DNA of 64,000 nt from Adineta steineri (Eukaryota > Rotifera > Eurotatoria > Adinetida > Adinetidae), in the NCBI GenBank assembly GCA_905250115.1, contig CAJNOI010000125.1, forward strand, positions 77,721-141,720, given 5' to 3'. Shown here one piece after another: positions 36,351 to 48,873 of this stretch; positions within the stretch are counted from its first letter, which is position 1; the number at the start of each line of letters is the position of its first letter. The notes beneath the pieces are model-generated. The model had not been told where the DNA came from. It saw only the letters and a program-made list of their open reading frames with translations, and ran no database searches. The translations under genes and the position numbers were made by a program.

Positions 36351-38741
36351 ATGTTTACTCCTCCATTTGAATCAAAAGACAGAAGAGCGCATGAATATGA
36401 GCGAATCGATGGTTCTTATGATGGTTCAATAGGAACAACATCAACATCAACAACAACAAATTATCACACAGCTATAGCTCCTCGTGTTAATAATGTACAA
36501 CGAGTGCGTGGATCAGCTTTAAACAGGAGTGGTGGAGGTGTTATGACACGTGTATACCAATCAGTTCAATCAGGTGGTGCTAGCAGTAGTGGTAATTTTG
36601 GTCCTGGTCTTGCTTCTTTAGCAAATTTTCCTGGTGTACCAATGCGTGGTGGTGGTGGATCAGGTGTAAATACTGCTGTAGTTGGTTTCAATGTAGAGCG
36701 TAATCGTGATAAACGTGATCTTGTACAATTGAATGATAAATTTGCACAATATATAGAAAAAGTACGATTTTTAGAAGCACAAAATCGAAAATTAGTACTT
36801 GAATTAGAAGCATTACGTAAACGTTCAGGACAGTAAGTTAAAAAATAAACCACAATAATTTAATTTTCATTTTTTTTCTGTTTATAGTGGTTCATCACGT
36901 ATTAAAGAAATGTATGATATTGAAATGGGTGAAGCCAATAAACTTATTGAAGGTACAAGACGTGATGCTGCTGCTGCTAATGTTAAAAGTCAACAAGCTG
37001 AACAACAACTTAAACGACAAAAAGCACAATATACTGAAATATCTGGCGTAAGAGAAACTGATCGAAAAGAACTTGATGCTCTTCAACGACAAATTGCTGA
37101 AAATGAAGCTGTAAGTATTAAATTTACAATAATCCTTGGAAATTCTATTGAATAATTATACTAAAAGTCAAACATACTTTAATGTTAATATTTACACATG
37201 TTATTTAGATATTGATTTATACCATATTAGATGTTCTATTTTATTTTATTAATTTTTCTTTTGTTCACTCTGTGAATACATACACAATCACGTACAGAAC
37301 CTGATTGTTAAAGAAGTTATTCAAAGAAGCAAAAGAAAAAAAGAAATGTATATGTAATCATTCAAACAATAGTACTTGAATTCTTTTGTTATAATGATAA
37401 ATTATTCTATAAGATTAGTCATACGATCGATGATCATTAGTCATTTAAAGAAACCATTAGTTTTTTCATAGATGTATATTAAAATATTTTATTTATATAG
37501 CAAATATCATTATTTCGTCGTCGTATAGCTGATCTTGAAGATGAAGCCCGTCGATATAAAGGTGAAAGTCAACGTATTACAGCAGAAATTTCACGTCTTT
37601 CAAATGAAATTCAAAATGAAAGATTTCTCAAATCATCATGTGAAGTAGAAAAATTAGCATTGGATGATGAATTAATATCAGTAAAACATATGCGTAAGAT
37701 TTAAAAAATAATTCAAATCTGATAGTTTATTTTTTTTTGTTCTCCTTATTTTTAGATGAAGCTGATTTAGCTGATGTTCGTTCTAAAAATGTTTCAAATG
37801 ATCTTGATCCATCACATTTCTTTCGTAATGAATTATCACAAGCTATACGTGAAATTCGTAATGATTTTGAAAATGTTGTTGATGGTCAACGTAATGATAT
37901 GCAAAGTCGTTATTCATTATTATATAATGAACTTGTTGTTCGTCAACAACGACCAGAAACAAATCCATTATATGATGAACAACAACGTCGACATGAAGAA
38001 CGTGTTCGTTCAGAAATTTTAGAAACACAAAATCAAAGTGGTTATATTCGTGCAAAAAATCAAGATTTTAAAAATCGTATTGAAGAATTAACAAGAAAAC
38101 TTAATTCAGCACGTGAAGAAAGTGGTCAATCACAAGCTCGAAGAGACAGAGATCTTGAAGAAGCACGTCGTCGATTAGAAATAGCCAATGCTAATTTTAA
38201 TGAAGTATCAAATTTGAAAACTTCACTCGAAAAAGAAATTGGTACCTACCGTGATTTACTTGAAAGTAAGAAATATTTGTTTTGTGTTTTTTTTTCTATT
38301 TATCTAAATTTTTTTATTCAAGGTCAAACGGGTCTTCGAGGATATGTCGATCGAATTGTACAACATGCTGAACAACAAGCACTTGATAATCCTAGTAGTG
38401 GTGGTCGTGGTGGTGGTAGTGGTGGTGGTGCAGGAGGAAGTGGAGGAGCAATATCGTCGATTACTCGCACTTTTGTTAATACAACTGGTTCAAATTATGG
38501 TTATGGAGGTTCAATTATAGGTGGTGGTAGTAGTGGTGGCGGCGGTGGTGGTGGTGGTGGTGGTTCAAGAGGTTCAGTTATAGGTTCAAGTGCAAGTTCA
38601 GGTGGTGCTATGAGAAGTCTTATTTCTCAATCTAATCGACCAACATCAGCTGGTTATCAAACAATTTCAAGTGGTATTAGAACTACAGTACGTGATGGTG
38701 GTTTTCATGATTCTACTCCACGACGAACTCAAGATTATTAA
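36351..38741 (+). CDS. Cytoplasmic intermediate filament protein, protostome-type rod
   Basis: Structural coiled-coil filament subunit. Exons 36351-36832, 36888-37110, 37501-37693, 37756-38265 and 38323-38741. The head is Gly/Ser/Thr-rich. The helix-initiation motif is LNDKFAQYIEKVRFLEAQN and the termination motif EKEIGTYRDLLES. Coil 1B runs about 143-145 residues (from IKEMYDIEM to the L12 region), the long lamin-like form found in protostome cytoplasmic IFs and nuclear lamins rather than the chordate short form. The tail is Gly/Ser-rich with long glycine runs and ends PRRTQDY. There is no lamin Ig fold, NLS or CAAX box, so it is cytoplasmic. Glycine-rich tails recall keratins, but that similarity is compositional only. 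Confidence 0.93.
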
Positions 38742-41286
38742 AGAATTGTCCTAAGCCCATTTAATGGAAATAAGAAACATTTGAACTTGAATATGCAGTC
38801 AATCATTTTTTTTTAAATGTATTTGTGATATAACATATAATAATTACATATTGAAATAAATAAATAAATAAAAATATTCATGTAGTTTTTATTAAATATA
38901 TATGGGTTTATTAATCAAACAGAGTTTTTTTATAACTTCAAATCGTAACCTATGTCATGAATAAAATGATGACCTGACATATTTAAAAAATAATCAGAAA
39001 ATACAAATGAATCATTTCAAATAGTGTGAATCACAATAAAAAAAATGATTACTAATCATTACGATCATGTTTATTCCTTATTAAACTCCTTTAGAAATAT
39101 TGAAAGTTTCAAATATAAACTTAATCGATAAGAAATTTGTGTAATTTTTTTAATAAAATCTATTCTGAAGAAGAAGAGTACGATTTTAAGTACTCAGTAA
39201 AACAAATAAATATAGATGTATGATGATCCAATATTTTTCAATTTATTGTGAAGTAAATATAAAATTCGTATTAATGAATTAAATTCGACTATTCGATCTC
39301 ATTAAAAGGATCACAATAAATCGAAAAATATTGAATAATTTACTATTTGTCTCAAAAATTGGATTAAATTACATATTAAAGTGAAGAAATGAGATTTCAT
39401 ATATATTATTACTATAGGTGGTGGTCGTGCTGGAGATTCTTGTAAATGATCCTTTAATGAGATCGAAAGGTCGAATTTAATTCATTTCATATTTATTAAT
39501 ACGAGTTTTATATTTACTTCACAATAAATTGAAAAATATTGAATAATTTACTATTTGTCTCAACAAATGAATTAAATGTATGATGATTTTTTTTTATGAA
39601 CGCTTTATTTATTTCGTATAACGAATTCGCCATTATGCACTAACCGTCTTATCACAAACTGAGCTTTAAGAAAGACATTGGAAACAGGAGAAAGAAGAAA
39701 GCATAAGAGAAAATTAACAACTCTAGAAATACTAATGTTGTACAAAAAAACGAAAAGAAAGAAAACTTCTCATCGAGGTATGTGATGACTTAACTAAAGA
39801 CAAAACCGTATAGGCGATCAAAATAGTATGTTAGTCTCTTGGTTGGTCAACCTGCTGGCATGTACTTAATATTTGCTTTAGTTCGATAATGATAATAGAC
39901 CGTGTTAAAATAAGAATTTGTATTGTAATACATATTTAATAAACATATTTTTCATTCGTTTTACTAACGATCTTTTATATCTCTTTTCAATTGTAGGCAG
40001 TTGAACAAAATGTATGATGTTAATAACTCTTCTCCTTGTCTAATATATCGCTATCGTACTGAATGATTTGTATCAGTTTCTTTTCTTTTTTACTTGTTGA
40101 CACCAATCTAAATATGTGTACATATATATATATATACATATGTCGTATCTAGGGCAAAATAGTTAATGCACAGCAGAGAATATGTAAAAATCAAGATGAC
40201 AATACTAGTTTAACATTACATAAAGAAATCAAATAATAGTTCTACGAATTTTATTAACCAAAAGTTCAATCATACTGTTTTATTGACACTCGCTAGATTT
40301 GCTTAAACGAGTAACACATTTTATCACAAATCTGTTCCACTACAATATCTTTTAAATATAGATTATATTTCAGTTATAATAAAATTATTTCCAATCGAAT
40401 ATGAGTTTAATTTCCGAAGATTTTCATGATTACTCTTCGACAGATTTTAACTACTATATATCACAACATTCATCTGTTATAAAACACATTTTCCTATCTT
40501 GTCTATTCATCAGATGCATCATATTCTACTAATCCAATTGTTTCTCTCAATTTCAAATGTGTTATTTATAAGAAAAAAATCTCCATGTATATATCTAAAT
40601 CAGCTCTTCTTCAACTCACACGATTAAATGTGTCAATAAAACCAATCGTATAATTATACAAGATTTAACTATATTATAAAACTTATCATAATAAAGAAAA
40701 TATTTTTTTCTTTTTCCAATTTCGTCATCTGTTTTCAATTCAATTGATCAAATGAAGAATTCTAATTGAAAACAAATTTGACAAGTTCCTGTTACAAATT
40801 ATGTGTAATTTGTAAAGTGGCAAAATTAAATAAGAAAATAAAACGAATATCCTGTTTAAAATTTTTACATCAGAGAATAAAAATTAACAACGTTATTTCG
40901 AATAGAACGAAAATCGTGAGATATAAACAAAATCTATATGAAACAAAAGGATGGCACGTGTTGTGAGCTTCTAGTCTTTCGTATTTATTTTTTTCTTATT
41001 TACATCAGCTGTTTTAGTTGAATATTTGTTTCTTAATTGATGTTTTATCAAACCTAATGATTTCTCATTAATTCTTCTTCCAATACGAATATTAGTTGTC
41101 ATCTTCAATTCAACCAATTGAACAATTTCATTCTCTTTCGAAGAAGAGAGAGAGACAGAGACAGAGAGAGAAAAAAGATAACTTGTATATTTTAAAAGGA
41201 GACGAACGATCATTTCTTCTTTCATTACGTCACTCACATATATATTCATCTTTTCTATTAAAGTATTCATTCATTCATATTCAAAA
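38742..41286. other. Intergenic with a long imperfect hairpin; promoter of TALE gene 1
   Basis: No coding exon is supported. AATAAA-type signals occur near 38856. The hairpin at 39230-39540 is described separately. GA-rich sequence at 41144-41170 lies ~115-145 bp before the homeobox ATG. An (AT)n run sits near 40120-40140. Confidence 0.45.
39230..39540. repeat. Imperfect inverted repeat with ~84-93 bp arms
   Basis: 39230-39313 (AATATTTTTCAATTTATTGT ... AAAAGGATCA) is the near reverse complement of 39448-39540 (TGATCCTTTAATGAGATCG ... GAAAAATATT). In addition, the block ACAATAAATYGAAAAATATT with the following ~25 bases occurs twice in direct orientation (39312-39357, 39520-39563). The loop is ~134 bp. 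The structure could extrude a stem-loop or be a foldback MITE remnant. No target duplication was resolved. Confidence 0.7.
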
Positions 41287-42645
41287 ATGATTCGTATCAA
41301 ACAAGACCCCGATGTATTAGATTTAACAAATCATCCACAACATTTACTTTCACCTACAATCGAACATGATGTTGATGGTGATGATGAAGAAGAGAATTAT
41401 TCTGGTGAAGATGATACACATGATTGTATTCCAAAGGTAAAATTTTATTATATTAAATTATAGAATATTTAACTTGATATTTATTTTTTTAGAAAACAAC
41501 ATATGATAGCGGTTTTGTTGATACAAGTGATGAGAATAATAGTTCAATTATGGTTAAACAAGGTGGGTTGAACTATATAATGAATGATATTGAATATCTC
41601 CTCCATAGGAAGAATTCATTTCAATGTCCCATCTTGTATATCTCTACACCTCAAGCAATAAAATTTCCCGTCAGTAGGAGGTCTCATAGTCGTATAATTG
41701 CTTGAATGAATAGGAACAATATTGTCTATAACAAAAAAAAAAGAAAAGAATACGAATAACTAAACACCTTTCTCTTGATCAATTAAACCCTGAAGGTTAA
41801 TATTTTCTTTTTGTTTGTTTTAATAGAACGAAATCATCATCATTATCATAGTACTCCACTTCGTCCTCAACAAATTCATGCACATATTCGCCACCCGAGT
41901 ACAAGTAGTAGTACATGTTCATCACCAACACCTCAAGAACAATCAAATGATAAAGAATGTCGAAATACACGGTAATAGAAAACTAAACTAATGATATTTT
42001 TAAACTATTTTTTTATATTTGATAGATTTTTGGGTAGTCGTGCTGTGTCAATTTTAAATCATTGGTTTCAATTAAATCGAGATTATCCATATCCAGATGA
42101 TGATCGAACTGACCAATTAGCAAATGAAGCAGGTAAAATAAACAAATTTTAAAGAAGAAGAAAAAAGAAACTTACTCACATTGTTATTTAATAGGTATTA
42201 CTCAAAAACAAGTTAAAAAATGGTTTGCAAATAAACGTGTACGCAGTCAATTATGTTATAAACCATTGTATCGGTCTCGAAAAGTAAAATGCTCGCATTA
42301 TATATTTCTTTCATAATGTTATATATTTTTTAGACTCGAAATCCTCCTTCACAACAACCACCACCACCTCAAACAAATTATAATTATATTATTAATCATA
42401 ATAATATAGCAACACCATCATCAAATTTTTCTCAACCTACAAATCCAATGTTATTCAATCCAATGGCAACATCTATGATGATGTTTATGATGCAACAACA
42501 TTTTATGTCAACAATGATGAATAGTGGACTTCCTCAGATTCCAATTCCTCCACCATTACCAACAATAAATTCAGCACCATCGTCATCATCATCGACAGCT
42601 CCACCAAAGAAAAATGTTGATCGAATTACTCGTTTTTGGTTGTAA
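41287..42645 (+). CDS. TALE-class homeobox protein 1 (divergent, A50 type)
   Basis: Transcription factor. Six exons: 41287-41436, 41493-41562, 41827-41971, 42026-42132, 42195-42283 and 42334-42645 (873 nt, 290 aa, phases consistent). The homeodomain is at ~residues 122-178: ILNHWFQLNRDYPYPDDD carries the Pro-Tyr-Pro of the three-residue loop extension, and QVKKWFANKRVRSQL is helix 3 with N51 and R53. Ala at position 50 recalls Iroquois/Mohawk rather than PBC (Gly) or MEIS/TGIF (Ile). No IRO box, MEIS or PBC domain is visible. The N-terminus is acidic, and the C-terminus is Pro/Gln/Ser- and Met-rich. Spiralians carry extra, fast-evolving TALE genes, and this may be one. Confidence 0.88.
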
Positions 42646-44098
42646 AACAGACCCGGAAGATACTCAGGAGAAGAAAACACTCTCAACATACACAGAACAT
42701 TGATTTGTTTATGTGCAATGGATTTTGTTTTTTTTTGTTTTTGTTTCTATACTTTGTTTTGCATTGCAACGAAAAATATGTGTGTGTGTGTGTATATATA
42801 AGAGAGTGTATTTTTTGGCGATTTTTATCTATTAAAATTACATAAAACTTTAACAAAATACTTTCAACTTCTTAGAATTGTCTAAAACGTATCAGGAAAA
42901 TCGATTTGATAAGAGAAGATTTCAAACTAAGTGTGCTAAATATTTTATTATATAGCTTTTCTCGTGTTGTACAAACAATTTTATTCCAGATCCAGTACTT
43001 AAAAAGATGTGTTGTGCATGATAAAATAATTTATGTATTTTAAAAGACCAAGGCAAAAATTTTGTCATTTCACATTCTTCACTAGTGAATATCTAATAGA
43101 GTGAAGAATCACTTTTCTCAGTTAATAATTGAGGTATGTTTATTTTGTGTTAATCGATATAAACATTCGATCGAAAAGATAAAAGCACTGTTCATATTGC
43201 ACACATCAGGATCCGCTTTCTTTTTTTTCTCGAGAGAACTATCCGTTTTTTCTTTGATGTTTCTTTTTTGTCAATGCTATCGAATAGTCTATCCACTTTG
43301 TCGTTCGATTCCAATCGATATGTCATTTCCCACTATGCTTCAATTAATATTACCTATATTCATAGGAGAAGTCATCTTTATTTAAAATATATACAAGCAT
43401 GAAACAGACCGCACTCGGTATGACGTCTATTGTTCGCACGTACACTATTAGTTGCTCGTCTCATATATGTGTACGACAATTATCCAATAGCCAACCTTCA
43501 TTTCTCACCTTCAATAGATTATCTATCGATCTGATCTTTACTTGTGTGTTATTGTGCAAAAAAAAAGAGCACACACATACCGAAATATGTTCGATTTAGA
43601 TCTATATCTCAATAGAAGAGATGTTTCAAGAAAGATATGTATATATATCGAGTTGAATTATAGATAATTCAAATATTCTATCTTTAAATGATTTGTTATT
43701 GTTTTAAATTGAAAAAACCAAGGTACTATTAGAATATTTTTCAGTTAGACATGAAGGTATTTCATTTGACCGGTGCAATTAGAGAATATAAATTGATCGT
43801 TTGTTTTTTTTAATAGCTGATGTAATCGTTTAACAATCGACTTTATCTTATTTAATTGGTGATATAAGACATTTCAATAATCTTGAATTGATCAAGTCAA
43901 TAATAAGGATAATTAATATGATCATACATTTCAAAATTATCTTCTGAAAAAATTAATCGTACGATTTCTCTGATACTGTTACACAAGTAACTTATTATAA
44001 AATCATATTTATGATATTAAAAACAGTTATACTATTGTGTTTTTGCAATTTAAGTGAACAAATAAAAAAAAAGCACTAGTTCACATATAGATATTTTT
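42646..44098. other. Intergenic, nothing recognised beyond a (TG)n run
   Basis: It holds the 3' UTR of TALE gene 1 and a TG/TA microsatellite at 42779-42800. ORFs at 43101-43385 and 43399-43599 show no coding signature (low-complexity, no splice context), and I do not call them genes. Confidence 0.45.
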
Positions 44099-44734
44099 TT
44101 AAGTTTCTTGTAATGTGTGAAAAAGTTGTGTATATCGTCTATCATCGATTGCAGTTTTTTGAATTTGTATATGTCGTTGTTGTGCACTTTTTTTACGTAA
44201 TTCTACATCATTTTTATATTTAAATGCTTGATAGGAATGAGGTGCATTTAAAATTTCTATCATAACTGGTTGTGTATATAAGAATTTTTGTGTAATTTTA
44301 TGATCTACTATGTTTGAATTTTCATTTTCATCAATATGAATAGGATTATTTCGTATTATCGTATTTTCCTTTGGATATATATGAGGTAAAATAACATGAT
44401 TTGTACGTTTTTTTCCTTGGATCTGTTTATTCCATGTTGTTCGACATGTATCTCGATATGATTTATCCGAATTAAACCATTGATAACGTTTTGTTAAATG
44501 TTCATGAGTAAATAAATGATCATGTATAAGACGCCGACGAACAATATCATGATTATCATGTTGAATTCGATCGAGTTTACGACGTATTTCACGTTTATAA
44601 TCCGATTCAGAATTAATTAAAGTCGGAATATATATACTTGGAAGACGATTGACACTTGTTAGTTTACTTTTTTTCCTATACAAGAATAAATCCAATCTTC
44701 GTTAGAGGTCGATTTTTTTTACTTACGTATTCAT
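44099..44734 (-). CDS. Unknown basic protein, 194 aa, with an 8-nt first exon
   Basis: Exons 44734-44727 (ATGAATAC) and 44675-44099 splice in frame (585 nt). The protein starts MNTKKSKLTSVNRLPSIYIP. It is rich in Lys, Arg, His and Asn, with a predicted helical stretch (REIRRKLDRIQHDNHDIVRRR), and has no signal peptide or membrane segment. I do not recognise a family; the composition would suit a cytoskeletal or ciliary accessory protein, but that is a guess. An acceptor-like TTTGTAG sits 9 nt before the ATG. It lies between the two TALE genes, on the opposite strand. Confidence 0.6.
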
Positions 44735-45755
44735 TTTGTTAATCTACAAATAATTTTCTTTCGAATGATTCAAAAGTCGAGAAAAAAAGAATCAATAATA
44801 ATGTGTCAATCAAAATAATATTTTTAACATCTTCAATTTATTGTATGTATAACAAAATGAAAAACTAATAATCGATTATATATTCTTAAATGGAAAAAAA
44901 ACATTTGATGTATTAAAAAGTTAGAACATTTAAGTGGCTTGCTTCACTTAGTTAAAGAAACCATTAAATTTTTGAATTATTTGATGAATAAAATTCGTTT
45001 TCACGCAACAACAACAACAAAAATAACGAAAATATGACTTAGAAAATGTTTTTTTACATTCAAAATTAACGATTATAAATTTCGAATTACTCCACAAATA
45101 AGGATGTGCATGATTGAATTTAAATTTTAGTTAATCGCGATAACGGTATTCTTTCATACAGTTTTATTTCTATTAAAAGTGAAATATATTAACGTAATTC
45201 GGATTTTCATTAATAGCCAATAACGAAAAATATAAATTTTTCTGGAATTTGTAGACTTCGTTTCTATGATCATTGTGCTAAAAGAAATATTCAAATTGAC
45301 TCAAAAATATCAACTACTACTCAGCAATGATCAGACACAGCCAAAAGTTTTTAGTATTTCATTATTTACTATTAATAAAAATATTCATCAAAAACACGAA
45401 TTGCGTTAATTTTATTCTTGATAGATAGATCTGATCTATAATTAAGTTGATGTTTGAATTCGAACCATACAAACATACATATTAATATCGGATTGAGATG
45501 TACAATCCATTGGAGAAGATAAGCTAAATACAAGGGACTATCTCTTAAGGACGTCTAAGAAAAAACTATGAATAAATAGATCAATGCAATGCTTCTTTAC
45601 TTTGCTAGCTCTTCTAATAATAATTGATTTAAGAATGATTTCGAAGTGAATATATTGGAAATAGCTTAAGTTTCATTGACATATATAATTCTAGAAATCA
45701 TAATAAATAACTTTCCATAATTAACTCGTACAAACGTATGAAAAATTCAAGTATG
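44735..45755. other. Intergenic, nothing recognised
   Basis: AT-rich spacer upstream of the 44099-44734 gene. No exon or repeat end was identified before the foldback element that starts at 45768. Confidence 0.4.
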
Positions 45756-45767
45756 CCTAATTACTAT

Positions 45768-46191
45768 GAAATTGAATTAACAGCGAAACTTGACATAATA
45801 TTTATTTTTAGACGTTTCGGGCACTTTATACTCATCTACAGGACACAAGACACGACGACAATACTAATGGTAACTGCTATTTTTAATCACGAGTAAATTT
45901 AGAAAATTGAATAAACAGCAAAAATTGACATATCTTGTATCCTGTAGAAGAGTACAAATTGCTTGAAACGTCGAAAAATAAATATTATGTCAAGTTTCGT
46001 TATTACTACTGAAATAATCAACATTTGTCAATTTTTCGCTATTAATTCAATTTCTCAAATTTACTCGTGGTTAAAAATAGCAGTTACCATTATTATTGTC
46101 ATCGTGTCTTGTGTCCTGTAGATGTGTACAAAGTGTTCGAAACGTCGATAGATAAATATTATGTAAAGTTTCGTCATTATCACTAAATTAA
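45768..46191. mobile_element. Foldback element with ~150-bp arms and 12-bp flanking duplication
   Basis: The left arm (45768-45912) and right arm (46045-46191) are long imperfect inverted repeats sharing GACGTTTCGRRCACTTT, CATCTACAGGACACAAGACA, TGGTAACTGCTATTTTTAA and CACGAGTAAATTT. The loop contains a further diverged copy of one arm's outer end (near 45935-45995). The sequence CCTAATTACTAT occurs immediately outside both arms (45756-45767, 46192-46203), a 12-bp candidate target duplication. No coding capacity. Confidence 0.75.
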
Positions 46192-46221
46192 CCTAATTAC
46201 TATATATAAAATATTTATTAA

Positions 46222-46441
46222 CCCTCAGCTACTGTTGTGGGGTCCGCGTGGACCCGCTTCACAGGTTTTTGTCTCGCACTACACAACTATTTACTGTTTT
46301 TTGTAATCTCTATGGAGTGGCAGATGTATAATATCCTGATAAAAAATCATGAATAGATTTAAGAGAAATAAAATACGAATACAAGTCCACGTGGACTGCA
46401 GGATACTATTGAAGTTTTAAAATGAGGACGACAACCGAGAG
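46222..46441. mobile_element. piggyBac-like MITE, ~220 bp, TTAA flanks
   Basis: TTAA occurs at both edges (46218-46221, 46442-46445). The left end CCCTCAGCTACTGTTGTGG and the reverse complement of the right end CTCTCGGTTGTCGTCCTC are imperfect inverted repeats, and GTCCGCGTGGAC / GTCCACGTGGAC palindromes lie inside both ends. TTAA targets with CCC-type ends are the hallmark of piggyBac. No transposase. Confidence 0.75.
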
Positions 46442-46445
46442 TTAA

Positions 46446-47033
46446 ATTGTTTGTATTCTGCATTGAAGATAATCCTAAACAAAAAAAGTAAAAAATTCAT
46501 TCGAAAATGCTAGAATAGCTTATCCATTTTCCTGATCGATAGGTAAGAATCATAACAATCTGTACAATAATTAAATATTAAAAATAGTTCAATTTTTTTA
46601 ACGATAATCTTTGAAATGAAAATATAATATTTACAATTCTATACATATAAAAAGATAATTTATTTTTCAAATTATTATATTAATAAATGATTATGTCATT
46701 AGTTTCTTTTACTTTTATTTCTCTGTATTGTGAATATTCCATTTTACTTTGTATCTATTTACTTTACAGATCAAAACAAAAACATCCAATGCCTGGATAA
46801 ATACAGAATGAAAGAGGAGGATAACTACACAATAGTAACCTGTTTACAAGCTATATTTGACAAGAGAAAAAAAACATCGTCAGTAAAATCACTTCTTTCC
46901 TATATACTATCACATATGATCGAAAAATGGACGATCATTATTAGAGGTCACATAGACAGAAATATATAATATATAAGTAGAGTTGTTCTTGTGCATCATT
47001 CGTTAAATATTTTGTTTTTTTTATTTTTAGTAA
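46446..47033. promoter_or_regulatory. Upstream region of TALE gene 2
   Basis: No gene supported; the ORF at 46730-46969 lacks any recognisable feature. It ends in a polypyrimidine tract and TTTTTAG (TAG 47028-47030), three bases before the ATG, a strong splice or trans-splice acceptor. Confidence 0.4.
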
Positions 47034-48100
47034 ATGGATGCATTTAGTTTTAATTTTGATACTAATTCATTATTAACTGACGATACAAATAGTGATCATA
47101 GTAGCCTTGATTGGACAGCATTTCAACCAACACCACCAGCAGTAACAGATAGTCCTTATTTAACAACATGGTTATCGCAACAAGATGATGCTGTTGCACC
47201 CGAAGATAAATTAAATCTAATGACACCACAACAAGATGAAGGAGTTTACTCCGAAATTGAACATTTCTTTAATGGATTAAATCAACAACATGAACATCAA
47301 CTACAATTACAAACAAAACAAGAACTTATTGAACCAACACATATAAATACTCATATACCAATTCAAACAAGATACGATATAAGCCATATTGAACCATCTG
47401 TATATATCGGAAACTTTTCAATTTTAATATTTTTCTAATATTAACTAATGTTTTGTAGCATCGAATACATATAGCATCAAATGTAAACGAAGGACCACCG
47501 ATTTGTTTACCAGCGCCACTTGTTCCACGACTATCATCACCACGTTCACAATGTTATCATAAATTACCTGATCATGCTGTTAAATTAATGCAAGAATGGT
47601 TCGTTAAATATATATATATGTAAAATTTGTGTTATAATTTTATTTTAGGTATAACGCTCATTTAGATGATCCATATCCACGTTCACCAGATAAAAAACGT
47701 TTTATAACAGAAGGTAATATAACAGCACAACAATGTCGTTCATGGTTTGCTAATCGACGACAACGTCTTAAACATGTTAAAAGAAATCAACCGAGAGCAT
47801 CGTCATCACGTTCACATCGTACAATACAAGCCAAGTAAATAAAATAAAAACAATTATTATAAACAAAAAAACCCTCTCAGATCTTTTAGATTACCACAAA
47901 TATTACCAATAGAAGAACAACCTAAAATATGTGAACAATGTTGTCATTGTCAACAACAACCAATGTCATCTTTACCATTTCCATTAACACCGACATCAGT
48001 ACCAACACCAACAACATTAAATGTTGTAATTAATCAACAAACAGTCGAACAACTTATTCAAAACAGTCTTCGTAAATTATTTAATCCAACTATAATGTAA
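47034..48100 (+). CDS. TALE-class homeobox protein 2 (divergent, A50 type)
   Basis: Transcription factor. Exons 47034-47399, 47459-47598, 47649-47834 and 47881-48100 (912 nt, 303 aa, phases consistent). The homeodomain spans residues ~153-212: LPDHAVKLMQEWYNAHLDD, then PYPRSPDKKRF with the Pro-Tyr-Pro TALE insert, and CRSWFANRRQRLKHVKR as helix 3 (N51, R53, A50). The N-terminus is acidic and Gln-rich, activation-domain-like. The C-terminus has CEQCCHCQQQ and ends LRKLFNPTIM. It shares the class and the A50 residue with the gene at 41287 but little else, so this is an old or fast-diverging pair. The exon 2 donor is GTTCGT, a weak site. Confidence 0.87.
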
Positions 48101-48873
48101 TAGTGCGTTATTTCGTTATTTATTGTTTTTGTTTGTTTAGTAGTTTGTTTCATGTTTTTTTACAACAAAACAAACTTTAACCGTCTTTTCCTTTAGTCTT
48201 TTCTATTTGTATGCCTGATGTTTTGTTTGTTTTTCACATTAGTCTTTTCCTATTTCCTTTGTCGAGTTTTTCACTTGTCGATGTTTATAAACGTCTGGTT
48301 CATGATCTAATCCAGAAACATCAATATTAAAACTTTTTCTTTTCATTTTACAAGAGACATTATTGATCTCAATAGATATGAACTAATAATTATGAAAAAG
48401 TCAACTTGATAGAATAGATCAGATAAAGCTTGAGGGTGGGTGTGGTTTGAAAATAAAGATAATCACCCCCACACCCCCATTCTGTAAATTATCGCTATTT
48501 AAACAATAGAACACATTCTGAATCTTTCATATTATATGATTGATATATTATGTAGTTTTCGTCTTCTAGACAATCACATGACTTCTATCGAAAAGAGTAG
48601 ATTATTTTAGTACTAGCTTCTCTGCTTAATCACCGTCATGATCTATTTTGATACATACATTTAAAAAACAAGTTTGCTTTTAATAGAATATTATTAAATT
48701 CAATCATTCTAGAGTACATATAATAGATTTGTTCTAAATTTAATAATCATTTGAAAAATAGTTTGTTTTTTTCATACATGAAAAACATATACAAAGACAA
48801 CAAGATTTAAAAAAAAGAAGGAATGAAGATTTGTGAGTACAACACTTTTGTTGCATTGAATATGTTATCGAAA
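48101..48873. other. Intergenic between two convergent genes; GT-rich inverted repeat
   Basis: 3' flanks of TALE gene 2 (+) and the phosphatase gene (-). It contains a GT-rich inverted repeat at 48429-48480 (CTTGAGGGTGGGTGTGG ... CACCCCCACACCCCC). No gene seen. Confidence 0.5.
48429..48480. repeat. GT-rich inverted repeat (telomere-like family member)
   Basis: A 52-bp compact palindrome with a ~15-bp AT-rich loop. The left end CTTGAGGGTGGGTGTGG matches the 6391 member. Confidence 0.65.

Noticed and set aside
36566-36853. 95-aa minus-strand ORF over the intermediate filament head
   Set aside because: Antisense shadow caused by the Gly/Ser-rich repeat coding region.
38390-38570. Glycine-rich tail read as a keratin or silk homologue
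   Set aside because: Similarity is only GGT-codon repetition. The rod domain decides the identity (protostome-type intermediate filament).
43101-43599. Two ORFs of 94 and 66 aa between TALE1 and the 44099 gene
   Set aside because: No family resemblance, no splice context, hydrophobic AT-driven composition.
46730-46969. 79-aa ORF upstream of TALE gene 2
   Set aside because: It is cut off from the homeobox gene by the acceptor at 47028-47030 and shows no recognisable motif. It could be 5' UTR or nothing.
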